From: Gloeobacter morelensis MG652769
Lineage (GTDB): Bacteria; Cyanobacteriota; Cyanobacteriia; Gloeobacterales; Gloeobacteraceae
Length of the DNA: 64,000 bases
Assembly: GCF_021018745.1 (NCBI RefSeq)
Contig: NZ_CP063845.1
Location: 1,302,001-1,366,000 of the forward strand
Direction of reading: 5' to 3'
Shown here: positions 8,156-16,934 of the stretch, piece after piece
Layout of the letters: each line of letters starts with the position of its first letter
Numbering within the stretch: the stretch's first letter is position 1
The notes under the pieces: generated by a model
What the model was told of the DNA's origin: nothing
The model's input: only the letters and a program-made list of their open reading frames with translations
Database searches by the model: none
Position numbers and translations under genes: made by a program

Positions 8156-8761
8156 TTAGATGGGAACCAGTTCCGGGAAATTGACCAGCAACTGGTCGGA
8201 GGTCAGCTCGTCGCCCAGTTGGGCCGGGGAGAAGTGCACCTGCAGGGCGCGCAACCGGCCGTTGTAGTGCAGGTTGATGAGCGCCTGGATCCCTTTGCCG
8301 AGCGCCTCGGCGCTCGAAAGATCGGTTTCGAGTTCGGGGCATTCACCTTCGAAGGCGACGGTGATCATCACCACCAGATTGCGGGTGGCCGGCAGGGCCA
8401 GCGGCTTGTCGGCCGGGAGAGTGGCCGCCTCGAGATCCGGACCGCTCAAGTAACGCCGGGCCGAGTCGGTGTAGAGGGCGTTGAATTCGTCGCCCGCCTG
8501 TCCTTCTTCCCAAAACACGTCGCCCTCGTTGGCCACCGAGCGCCAGTAGGTGTCGTACTGCAACAGCGCCTGGGCAATATTGGCCAGGCTCTCGCCCAGC
8601 ACCTCCATATCGCCGTCGGCGGCCACCGCCCGACGGCCCTCTTCGTTGAGGATGCCCAGCATCGGGGCGGCATCTTCGCCGGCCAGATGAATGAACAGGC
8701 GGCACACCACAAAGCGGGTCCGGCCCGCCATGCGGCTCAATCGGTCGCGCCAGGATGTCAC
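8156..8761 (-). CDS. DUF1517-like cyanobacterial/plastid protein
   Basis: A 201-residue soluble protein starting at a GTG at 8761. The C-terminal half (RNLVVMITVAFEG, LQVHFSPAQLGDELTSDQLL, then FPEL) resembles the conserved C-terminus of DUF1517 proteins, in which a VVT-type strand is followed by a WTPQ-like motif and a conserved YP near the end. DUF1517 proteins are found in cyanobacteria and chloroplasts and their function is not settled. The typical N-terminal membrane segment is missing here, so it is a short member or a remote relative. It is likely co-transcribed with the lipoprotein that follows. Confidence 0.55.
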   Translation of the reverse strand: MTSWRDRLSRMAGRTRFVVCRLFIHLAGEDAAPMLGILNEEGRRAVAADGDMEVLGESLANIAQALLQYDTYWRSVANEGDVFWEEGQAGDEFNALYTDSARRYLSGPDLEAATLPADKPLALPATRNLVVMITVAFEGECPELETDLSSAEALGKGIQALINLHYNGRLRALQVHFSPAQLGDELTSDQLLVNFPELVPI

Positions 8762-8861
8762 GGGTTTCTCATGAACCTACACTTCTATGTTAGTTAACAA
8801 ACAGTAAAAGAGCAAAGCGTCTTACCCCTAGGGGCTCGGCAAGCCGTGCGACGATGATGCC

Positions 8862-10211
8862 GTGTCTACAGCGCCTGCCATGAACGCCAAATTCGACAGC
8901 GAAGCGGGAATTCGCGCCTACTACGACCAGGCTCCCTATCCGAATTATCCCCTCGAAACGACCCACGCCGACAACGCCGACGCGCTCTACCTGCACAACC
9001 TGGTCACACCCTATTACCTGCGCAACCAGCGCGTGATAGCGAGTGCCGGCAAACGCATTCTCGATGCCGGCTGCGGCAGCGGCTTCACCAGCCTGGCCCT
9101 CGCCCAGGCCAATCCGGGGGCGCGCATCGTCGGGATCGACCTCTCGGAGCGCTCGCTCGCTGTGGCCCGCGAGCGCCTCGCTTTTCACGGCTTTAAAAGC
9201 GCCGAGTTTCACGCGCTGCCCATCGAGCGGGTGGGGGAGCTGGGCGAGGATTTCGACTTGATCAACTGCGACGAGGTGCTCTATTTGCTGCCGGATCCGG
9301 GGGTGGGGCTTGCTGCTCTGGCGGGGGTGCTCGCCCCCGACGGCATCCTGCGCGCCAATCTGCACGACCGGCACCAGCGCGCCCCGCTCTTTCGCGCCCA
9401 GCAGGCGTTCGCCTTGCTGAACGCCGTGGGCAAGGTCGAGGGAGAGGCGCGCTATGCCCTGGTGAGCGACGTGATGGAGTCTTTGGGCGACCGGGTCTTC
9501 CTCAAGCAGAGTTGCTGGGGCTATGCGGGTGAGGAACACCGCTACGCCGAGTGGATCGCCATGAACTATCTGCTCGAAGGCGACAAAGGTTTCACGATCC
9601 CCGAGCTGTTCGCGATGCTGCGCCAGGCAAATCTCGAGTTTGTCTGCATGCTGCAGTGGCCGGAGTGGGAATTGGTGAACCTGTTCAAAGAACCCACCCT
9701 TTTGCCGCCGCAGTTTGCGCAGATCTACCGCTCCGCTTCGCCTGAGGTGCGGCTGCACCTGTACGAACTGTTTCACGGCAACCACCGGCTCATCGACTTC
9801 TGGTGCGCCCACCCCGGCCGGGGTCGGCCTTACCAGCCTCTGGCCCGATGGAGCGCACCAGAACTGGCCGCCGCCCGGGTTCACCTGCATCCGCAGCTTT
9901 GCACCGAACAACTCAAAGCGGATTTGAGGGCGAGTCTGGCACAAAACAACGATTTTCAGATGAACCGCTACCTGCGCGCCCCGCGCGGCGGCGAATTCAC
10001 CCTTGATAGCCTCATCGCCCGCGGCCTGCTGCCGCTCTGGGAAGGACCGCAGCCGTTGGAGACGCTCATCGAAAACTGGGTGGCGGCGGTCTGCACCGAG
10101 ACGGAAGCGACCGGGGGTGCGGTCGATCCCGAGCGGTTGCGCGGCGACCTGCTCAACTTTGTAGCCTACGGCGAGCGCTTTGCCTATTTTCTGGTCGAAC
10201 GGGCGGCTTGA
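8862..10211 (+). CDS. Tandem-array methyltransferase A (intact copy)
   Basis: This is the only intact copy of three tandem paralogues. It has 449 residues from a GTG at 8862; an ATG at 8880 is an equally plausible start and gives 443 residues. The N-terminal half is a class I SAM methyltransferase: YYDQAPYP motif, RILDAGCGSGFTSLALAQ (motif I, about residues 66-83), IVGIDLSERSLAVARERL, and INCDEVLYLLPDP. The C-terminal half is a helical domain with the conserved HRLIDFWCAH and HLHPQL motifs. DNA at 9004-9230 is identical to copy C. The substrate is unknown; this two-domain arrangement is seen in bacterial protein or peptide methyltransferases of uncertain target. Confidence 0.8.
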   Translation: MSTAPAMNAKFDSEAGIRAYYDQAPYPNYPLETTHADNADALYLHNLVTPYYLRNQRVIASAGKRILDAGCGSGFTSLALAQANPGARIVGIDLSERSLAVARERLAFHGFKSAEFHALPIERVGELGEDFDLINCDEVLYLLPDPGVGLAALAGVLAPDGILRANLHDRHQRAPLFRAQQAFALLNAVGKVEGEARYALVSDVMESLGDRVFLKQSCWGYAGEEHRYAEWIAMNYLLEGDKGFTIPELFAMLRQANLEFVCMLQWPEWELVNLFKEPTLLPPQFAQIYRSASPEVRLHLYELFHGNHRLIDFWCAHPGRGRPYQPLARWSAPELAAARVHLHPQLCTEQLKADLRASLAQNNDFQMNRYLRAPRGGEFTLDSLIARGLLPLWEGPQPLETLIENWVAAVCTETEATGGAVDPERLRGDLLNFVAYGERFAYFLVERAA

Positions 10212-10215
10212 ACCT

Positions 10216-11526
10216 ATGGAAGAACTGTTGCTTCTTGACAAGCTGCGCCGGCAGTACGACCAGACACCCTACCCAAAAGTCGCCATCGAAAGCGTCCACG
10301 ACCGCGACTCCCTGTGGCTGCACAGCTTCACCACCCCCTACTACCGTCGCCATCGGCGGCTACCCCCGAGTGGCGCTCCCCTGCGCATCCTCGATGCGGG
10401 CTGCGGCAGCGGCTACACCAGCCTGGCCCTCGCCCAGGCCAATCCGGGAGCGCAACTGGTCTGTCTGGACCTCTCGGCGGCCTCCCTCGCGGTGGCCTGC
10501 GAGCGACTCGCCTTTCACGGCTTCACGGATGTCGAATTCCACGATCTGCCGCTGGAGCAGGTAGGGGAGCTGGGCGAGGATTTCGACTTGATCAACTGCG
10601 ACGAGGTGCTCTATTTGCTGCCGGATCCGGGGGTGGGGCTTGCCGCTCTGGCGGGGGTACTCGCCCCCGACGGCATCCTGCGCGCCAATCTGCACAGCGC
10701 CTACGCCCGCGCGGCGGTCTTTCGCGCCCAACGGGTCTTCCAGATGATGGGGCTCACCAACGGCACGCCGGGCGAAGCGGAGATGGAACTGGTGCGCTCG
10801 ACGATGGACGCCCTCAACAACAGCACCCACCTCAAAATCGACACCTGGGTGCCCACCATCCACCTGCACGACGACCTGGAGTGGTACCAGCTCAACTATC
10901 TGCTCGCAGGCGACAAGGGCTACACCGTGCCGGAGGTGTTTGCTCTGCTCGCCGGGGCAAACCTCGAATTTATCAGCATGGTGCTCTGGCCGACCTGGGA
11001 TGTGCGCTGTTTGTTTCGTGATCCCAACCGCCTGCCGCCGCTGTTTGCCGAACGGCTGGCGGACAAATCGCCGCTAGAACGGCTGCACCTGTACGAACTG
11101 ATTCACAGTCCCCACCGGCTCATCGACTTCTGGTGCACCCACGCCGCTCAGCAGCCCGCCGCGACCCAACCGCCGGCTCTGGAGCACAACCTGCGCCTGC
11201 ACCTGCATCCGCAGTTGCGCACAGACAGCCTGCGCGGGCGCCTGGAGCAAGCGCTCGGCGAGGGCAAACCCTTCGAGTTGCAGCAGCATATTCGCTTTCC
11301 CTTCGGCGAACCGCTCCCCAATGCGCAGATGGCAGGTTGTCTGCTGCCGCTGGGATGGGCCGATGGAACTGGAGCGCTTCGAGCGCCACTGGCTTGAATT
11401 TGCCCGCGCCACGGGTCAACCGGAGCCGGTCGCCCAACCGGGCGCGGCCGCCGCTTCGCCGCGGCGGCAGAGGGTTTGCTGTATCTGCTTTTTGATCCAC
11501 CTGAGCTGCCTTCGCAGGAGGTTGTC
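10216..11526 (+). pseudogene. Tandem-array methyltransferase B (frameshifted)
   Basis: This second paralogue starts at the ATG at 10216, five bases after copy A ends. It keeps motif I (RILDAGCGSGYTSLALAQ), INCDEVLYLLPDP, HRLIDFWCTH and HLHPQL, but the frame closes at 11397. The paralogues read LLPLW followed by about 60 more residues, and here a T appears to be missing after 11352. In the shifted frame the homologous text continues (LERFERHWLEFARATG). A second shift must follow before 11475, because the terminal EGLLYLLFD is in frame 1 again. In that frame no stop separates B from copy C. It is either a recent pseudogene or a sequence error. Confidence 0.75.
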
Positions 11527-12845
11527 ATGGGCCACGATGCTGAGCACCTGGAGCGCGTGCGCGCCCAGTACGACACCGCTCCCTACCCGCGCATCCCGCT
11601 GCACCACTCCCACAGCGAGGACACCGCCATGCTCTACCTGCACAACCTGATCACACCCTATTACCTGCGCAACCAGCGCGTGATAGCGAGTGCCGGCAAA
11701 CGCATTCTCGATGCCGGCTGCGGCAGCGGCTTCACCAGCCTGGCCCTCGCCCAGGCCAATCCGGGGGCGCGCATCGTCGGGATCGACCTCTCGGAGCGCT
11801 CGCTCGCTGTGGCCCGCGAGCGCCTCGCTTTTCACGGCTTTAAAAGCGCCGAGTTTCACGCGCTGCCCATCGAGCGGGGGGGAGCTGGGCGAGGATTTCG
11901 ACTTGATCAACTGCGACGAGGTGCTCTATTTGCTGCCGGATCCGGGGTGGGGCTTGCCGCTCTGGCGGGGTACTCGCCCCCGACGGCATCCTGCGCGCCA
12001 ATCTGCACAGCGCCTACGCCCGCGCGCCGGTTTTTCGCGCCCAGAAATTTTTTCAGACCCTGGGGCTTGCAGGTCACAGGGACGAAGCGGAGGAAATTGC
12101 CCTGGCGCGCCAGACGATGGAGCGGATGAACGAAGGTGCCCAGCTCAAAAAGGACGCCTGGACACCCTTTGCGAGTCTGCACGACGACAGCGAATGGTAC
12201 CGGATGAATTATCTGCTGGTGGGCGACAAGGGCTTCACGATTCCGGAGACCTTCGCGATGCTCGCCGATTGCGGCCTCGAACTGGTCAAGATGCTCCTGT
12301 GGCCCACCTGGGAGCTGCGCCACTGGTTCAAAAGCGGGCAGCTGCCGCCCCTGGTCGCCGCCCAGATTGGTAAACTGACCACCACCGAGCAGCTGCACCT
12401 GAGCGAACTCATCCACAGTTCCCACCGGCTCATCGACTTCTGGTGCGGCCACGCCGAACGCAGCCACCCCCGCAATCCCGTCGAAACCTGGGATGCAGGC
12501 GACTTTGCTGCATCGGTACTGCACCTGCACCCGCAGCTTGCCACCGAAAGGCTCAGGCAATTTCTGCTCGACTGCCTGGAGGCCGGGGAGCCTTTCAATT
12601 TCAATCAGCACATGCGGGTGCCCTACGGCGATCCGATTGTCATCGACGGCATGGAGGAAGCGCTGTTGCCTTTGTGGGACAGCCCCCAACCCTACGCCGA
12701 ATTCGAGCGCCACTGGGTGCACCTCGCGGTGCGCAAAACCACCGTCGCCCGTCCCGTTTTCGAGCACACCGCCCGCGCTGGCTTGCGCCGCCTGGTGCGC
12801 CAGATGGAAGCCCTGGCCTACTTGATGGTAGAACCTGTGGGATGA
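11527..12845 (+). pseudogene. Tandem-array methyltransferase C (three G-tract frameshifts)
   Basis: The third paralogue has the best start of the array: AGGAGG at 11516-11521 followed by ATG at 11527. The frame is correct through SAM motif I and as far as the sequence PIER. It then breaks at a run of seven G (11876-11882), again at CCGGGGTGGGG near 11945, and again at CGGGGTACTC near 11970. Each tract is shorter by one or two bases than the matching tract in copies A or B. Downstream the frame is open to 12845, with HRLIDFWCGH and HLHPQL conserved. Repairing the three tracts restores a product of about 440 residues. Confidence 0.78.
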
Positions 12846-12905
12846 TGGGGCAGTGCATGTCGGCCCAGAAGCGCTGCTGTGCTCGGAGCCGATGGAGAGG
12901 AAATT

Positions 12906-13547
12906 TTGGGAGTAGAACTGCGCAGTTATGTCTATCTCGATAACCTGCAAGCGCAGTTTGCGGCTTTTCTGGGGACGATTGCACCGGGATTTTTGCCGCT
13001 GCCGGGGGACGCTTCGCTGTGGATCGAGATCTCCCCGGGCATCGAGATCAACCGGATCACCGATATCGCCCTCAAAGCCGCCGTTGTGCGGCCGGGACTG
13101 CAGGTGGTCGAGCGGCTGTTCGGCAGCCTTGAAATCCACTCCAACCGCCAGGGCGAGACCAAGACGGCCGGTCAGGCCATTCTTGAGTACCTGGGGGTGC
13201 GCGAGCGCGAGCGGCTCAAGCCACGCGTGATCTCAAGCCAAATTATCCGCAACATTGACCCCCACCAGACCCAGCTCATCAATCGATTCAAGCGCGGCCA
13301 GATGATCCTGGCGGGCCAGACGCTCTTTGTGCTGGAGGTGGAGCCTGCCGCCTACATTGCCCTCGCCGCCAACGAAGCCGAAAAAGCCGCCAATATCAAC
13401 ATCCTGGAAGTGTTGCCCTTCGGCAGCTTCGGGCGGATGTACCTGGGGGGCGAGGAGCGCGACATCATGGTCAGCTACTCCGCCTCGATCGCCGCGGTCG
13501 AGAACGTCTTCGGGCGCGAAGACCCGGCAGCCGGGCGCCGGGAATAA
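12906..13547 (+). CDS. BMC-domain-like shell protein homologue
   Basis: A 213-residue protein resembling a conserved cyanobacterial family related to bacterial microcompartment shell proteins. The family consensus begins [15 protein letters not shown], which places the start at the TTG at 12906 after AGAGGAAA; a GTG at 12879 is also open. The two halves look like BMC-type repeats: [21 protein letters not shown] with ITDIALKAA, and [18 protein letters not shown] with [19 protein letters not shown]. It is not next to ccm or other shell genes, and it ends at a bidirectional terminator shared with typA. The family assignment is from memory and only moderately certain. Confidence 0.55.
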   Translation: MGVELRSYVYLDNLQAQFAAFLGTIAPGFLPLPGDASLWIEISPGIEINRITDIALKAAVVRPGLQVVERLFGSLEIHSNRQGETKTAGQAILEYLGVRERERLKPRVISSQIIRNIDPHQTQLINRFKRGQMILAGQTLFVLEVEPAAYIALAANEAEKAANINILEVLPFGSFGRMYLGGEERDIMVSYSASIAAVENVFGREDPAAGRRE

Positions 13548-13593
13548 ACCCAACCAACCGCGATATCCACGTCAGGGCGCCTGAACAGGATAA

Positions 13594-13625
13594 GCCCGGC
13601 CGCTCGCTGCAGCGAGCGGCCGGGC
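13594..13625. terminator. Bidirectional terminator palindrome
   Basis: A perfect 32-base palindrome rich in G and C (arms GCCCGGCCGCTCGCTG) lies between the convergent ends of the BMC-like gene (13547) and typA (13643). No strong T run follows on either side, but the position and stability suit a shared transcription end. Confidence 0.65.
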
Positions 13626-13642
13626 GATGGACTTGAAGACGG

Positions 13643-15451
13643 CTACTTGCGGGCGGCTTTGAGGGACAGCTTGCGCAGGCGGATGGACTTGGGCGTCACT
13701 TCCACCAGTTCGTCGTCGTTGATGTACTCGAGGGCGCGCTCGAGGCTCATGATCACCGGCGTCTTGAGCTGCACCAACTCCTCGCCCCCGGCGGAGCGCA
13801 TGTTGGTGAGCTTCTTGGTCTTGCAGATGTTCAGTTCGAGATCCTGCTGGCGGTTGTTCTCGCCGATGATCATGCCGGCGTAGACGCGGGTGCCGGGGGT
13901 GATAAAGAAGATGCCCCGGTCCTCGGCGTTCTGCAGGGAGTAATAGGTCGCTTCTCCTTCTTCGAAGGCGATGAGCACACCGTTTCTGAGGGTTTCCATC
14001 TCGCCCACCGTCGAGCGGTAGTCGAGGAAGGAGTGGCTCATGATCCCTTCGCCGCGCGTCAGGCGCAGGCACTCGGTGCGAAAGCCCATCAACCCGCGCG
14101 CCGGGATCACAAATTCGAGCTGGGTGCGGCCGTTGCCGAAGCTCTGCATGTTCTGCATCTCGGCGCGGCGGCGGCCGAGGTTGGAGATGCAGCCGCCCGC
14201 CGCGTCGTCGGGCACATCGAGTACAAGCAGTTCGAACGGCTCGTAGACGTGGCCGTCCACCACCCGAAAGATCACCTGGGGTTTGGAGACTTGAAACTCG
14301 TAACCCTCCCGGCGCATCGTCTCAATCAAGATGCCCAGGTGCAGTTCGCCGCGGCCGGAGACCAAAAAGCGATCGGGCGAATCGGTCTCCTCGACCCTCA
14401 GCGAGACGTTGGTCTCAAGCTCTTTGAAGAGGCGCTCGCGCAGCTTGCGGGAGGTGACGTGCTTGCCCTCCTGGCCCGCGAAGGGCGAGTCGTTGACCGA
14501 GAAGGTCATTTGCAAAGTCGGTTCGTCGACTTTGATGAGCGGCAGTGCCTCGGGGTGCTCAGCACTGGTGAGCGTCTCGCCGATGTTGGCGTCGGCGAAA
14601 CCGGCCACCGCTACGATATTGCCCGCGTAAGCCTCGGTCAGTTCGGTGCGGCTAAGACCATCGAAGCCGAACAGTTTGACCACCTTGCCCCGCTCGATTT
14701 TGCCGGAATCTTTGACGATGGCGATGGTCTCGTTGGCGCGGATCGAACCGTTGTGAATTTTGCCCACGACGATGCGGCCCAGGTACTCGGAGTAATCGAG
14801 GGTGGTCACCTGCAGCTGCAGCGGCTTGGTCGGGTCACCCACCGGCGCCGGAACGTGGCGGAGGATCGCTTCAAAAAGCGGCTGCATGTCCTTAGACTCA
14901 TCGGCCAGGTCGTTTTTGGCGTAACCCGACAGCCCCGAGGCAAAGAGCACCGGAAAATCGATCTGATCGTCGTCGGCCCCCAGTTCGATAAATAGATCCA
15001 GCACCTTGTCGATGGCGCGGTGCGGGTCAGCCTGGGGTCGGTCGATCTTGTTGACCAGCAAAATCGGCTTGAGACCCTTTTCGAGCGCCTTTTTGAGCAC
15101 GAAGCGCGTCTGGGGCATCGGTCCTTCGTTGGCGTCCACGATGAGCAGGCAACCTTCGACCATACCGAGCACCCGCTCGACTTCGCCGCCAAAGTCGGCG
15201 TGGCCGGGGGTGTCCACGATATTGATCAGATGGTCGAGGTAGCTTACCGCCGTGTTCTTGGCCAAAATCGTGATCCCGCGCTCGCGCTCGAGGTCGTTCG
15301 AGTCCATCACGCAGGTTTCCACCACTTCGTTGTCCCGAAAGATCCCGGACTGCTTGAGCAGAGCGTCGACCAGGGTGGTCTTGCCGTGGTCGACGTGGGC
15401 AATGATCGCGACGTTGCGAATCTGAGCCGGACTCAGACGGTTGGTTTCCAT
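13643..15451 (-). CDS. typA: Ribosome-associated GTPase TypA/BipA
   Basis: A translational GTPase of 602 residues, the normal length for TypA/BipA, which binds the 70S ribosome and helps ribosome assembly and stress adaptation. The G1 motif is AHVDHGKT (residues 18-25), G2 RGIT within [14 protein letters not shown]3 DTPGH, G4 NKID. The EF-Tu-like domain II, the EF-G-like domain and the TypA-specific C-terminal domain ([12 protein letters not shown] near the end) are all present. The ATG at 15451 is followed directly by the conserved METNRL sequence. It is monocistronic. Confidence 0.97.
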   Translation of the reverse strand: METNRLSPAQIRNVAIIAHVDHGKTTLVDALLKQSGIFRDNEVVETCVMDSNDLERERGITILAKNTAVSYLDHLINIVDTPGHADFGGEVERVLGMVEGCLLIVDANEGPMPQTRFVLKKALEKGLKPILLVNKIDRPQADPHRAIDKVLDLFIELGADDDQIDFPVLFASGLSGYAKNDLADESKDMQPLFEAILRHVPAPVGDPTKPLQLQVTTLDYSEYLGRIVVGKIHNGSIRANETIAIVKDSGKIERGKVVKLFGFDGLSRTELTEAYAGNIVAVAGFADANIGETLTSAEHPEALPLIKVDEPTLQMTFSVNDSPFAGQEGKHVTSRKLRERLFKELETNVSLRVEETDSPDRFLVSGRGELHLGILIETMRREGYEFQVSKPQVIFRVVDGHVYEPFELLVLDVPDDAAGGCISNLGRRRAEMQNMQSFGNGRTQLEFVIPARGLMGFRTECLRLTRGEGIMSHSFLDYRSTVGEMETLRNGVLIAFEEGEATYYSLQNAEDRGIFFITPGTRVYAGMIIGENNRQQDLELNICKTKKLTNMRSAGGEELVQLKTPVIMSLERALEYINDDELVEVTPKSIRLRKLSLKAARK

Positions 15452-15536
15452 GGATAGGTCCGAATGCTGGTGGTTTTACAAAAGTTAAGACTTGAGCCCT
15501 ATCCTAGCATTCTTCGCCCAAGGCCGTCAGTTGCGC

Positions 15537-15884
15537 TTACGACGCCGAGACGCGGCCGTCGACGGGTCTTGCACCTTCGCCCCATATCCCTTCGTACTTG
15601 GTCACTTCGATGTCCCCCAGGACTTTCACCTGGCAGGCGAGCCGCCGCCCGCCTTCGACGCCTTTGTGCGGGGGCAGTCCGAGACGAAACTTCTCCCGGC
15701 CGCCCGCTTCTGAGACCGGCCCGGCGATCCCCACAGCGCAGGTGCCGCAGGTGCCGAGGCCATGGCAGTTGACGAGGGACGACGGGCCATTGTACAGAGG
15801 CACGTTCTGATCGAGCAAAAACTGGCGGAGGTTGGCTCCCTGGGCGCAGGTGTAGGTCTTGCCGAAAATTTTGACTTGTGGCAT
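15537..15884 (-). CDS. Plant-type [2Fe-2S] ferredoxin
   Basis: A 115-residue ferredoxin carrying electrons in the cytoplasm. Cluster ligands follow the plant-type spacing: Cys in VNCHGLGTCGTC (C-x5-C-x2-C) and a fourth Cys in RRLACQVKV. The start is the ATG at 15884, preceded by GGGAGAG; the longer reading from 15962 would overlap the promoter region of ndhM. The C-terminal extension after the last cysteine (DIEVTKYEGIWGEG) is longer than in PetF, so it is a PetF paralogue rather than the main photosynthetic ferredoxin. It is divergent from ndhM. Confidence 0.9.
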   Translation of the reverse strand: MPQVKIFGKTYTCAQGANLRQFLLDQNVPLYNGPSSLVNCHGLGTCGTCAVGIAGPVSEAGGREKFRLGLPPHKGVEGGRRLACQVKVLGDIEVTKYEGIWGEGARPVDGRVSAS

Positions 15885-16010
15885 CGCTCTCTCCCGATGG
15901 CTCGCCTGCCTCCAGGGTATCCGCCCGCTTCCATCCCGGCACAGCGGCACCGGGAGCCACAAAAGCCGGTGTTACAATCCAAGTTGAAATGCCCGAGCCA
16001 GGCGACGCCG

Positions 16011-16349
16011 ATGTTGAAGTCCACCACCCGCCACGTCCACATCTTCGCTGCCGACATCCGCAACGACAATTTCATCGCAAGCGATACCAAGCTCACCCTC
16101 GATGTCGATCCGGACAACGAATTTATCTGGAACGACCCGGCACTGCAAAAGGTTTACAGCGAGTTCGATCGGCTGGTCGCCGCCTACACTGGCCTGGCCC
16201 TTACCGAGTACAACCTGCGCCGCATCGGTTCGGATCTCGAAAATTTTATCCGCGGCCTTTTGCAGCAGGGCGAAATCGCCTACAACCTCGACAGCCGCGT
16301 ACTCAACTTCAGCATGGGCCGTCCGCAGGTCAGAGGCCCCGGCCAATAG
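16011..16349 (+). CDS. ndhM: NAD(P)H-quinone oxidoreductase subunit M
   Basis: NdhM is one of the oxygenic-photosynthesis-specific subunits of the NDH-1 complex, which runs cyclic electron flow and respiration in cyanobacteria and plastids. The product of 112 residues shows the conserved N-terminus MLKSTTRHVHIFAA, the block LTLDVDPDNEFIW, LTEYNLRRIGSDLE and the ending NFSMGRPQ. The ATG at 16011 matches the family start. It is a strong marker that the window is cyanobacterial. The gene stands alone, divergent from a ferredoxin gene, which could be coincidental or reflect electron supply to NDH-1. Confidence 0.94.
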   Translation: MLKSTTRHVHIFAADIRNDNFIASDTKLTLDVDPDNEFIWNDPALQKVYSEFDRLVAAYTGLALTEYNLRRIGSDLENFIRGLLQQGEIAYNLDSRVLNFSMGRPQVRGPGQ

Positions 16350-16403
16350 CTTCGCCCCGGAATCGACATAGAGTTTCCGGCTGCGGGAAATTTCAACCGA
16401 CCC

Positions 16404-16934
16404 ATGCCGCCTGAGCGAATCCACAAAATGCAGGAAGCGCGCCAAACCAGAGGTCCGATTCTCGGCAGCGGCGATCACCTGATTCGTCCCGAATTCGAAC
16501 GGCGCTACCGGCAGATGCCCCATCTCAAAAAGGCGCAACTCGTCGAAGGAGTTGTCTTTGTGCCATCGCCCGTCCGCATTGGCGCTCACGGCCGACCGCG
16601 CGCCCACCTAGTCGGCTGGCTGACGCTTTATTGTGCGGCCACGCCCGGCGTAGACATTGGCGACAACGCCACGGTCCGCCTGGATTTCGATAACGAACCG
16701 CAGCCGGATGTTCTGTTGCGCCGCGAAAATGGCACCTCGTCGATTGGTGCCGACGGGTATGTGGAAGGCCCGCCGGAACTGCTCGTCGAGATCGCCGCCA
16801 GCAGCGTCTCCTACGATCTGCACGAAAAGTTGCGCGCTTACCAGCGCAACGGGGTGCAGGAGTACCTGGTCTGGCGCCTCGAAGACGGGCAAATCGATTG
16901 GTTTATCTTACACCTGCGATTGTCCGGTCGGTAG
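16404..16934 (+). pseudogene. Uma2 family nuclease, 3' end lost by deletion
   Basis: The first 168 residues are a good Uma2/DUF820 protein: LKKAQLVEGVVFVPSPV, DNEPQPDVLL, GPPELLVEIAASSVSYDLHEKLRAY and GVQEYLVWR. The normal ending (a strand, then a PGLWL-like motif) is absent. After residue about 169 (WFIL, near 16905) the frame enters foreign sequence and stops eight codons later. In another frame that sequence encodes the middle of a SWIM zinc-finger protein, so a deletion fused two genes. The active-site region is still present, so a short product might fold. Confidence 0.75.
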
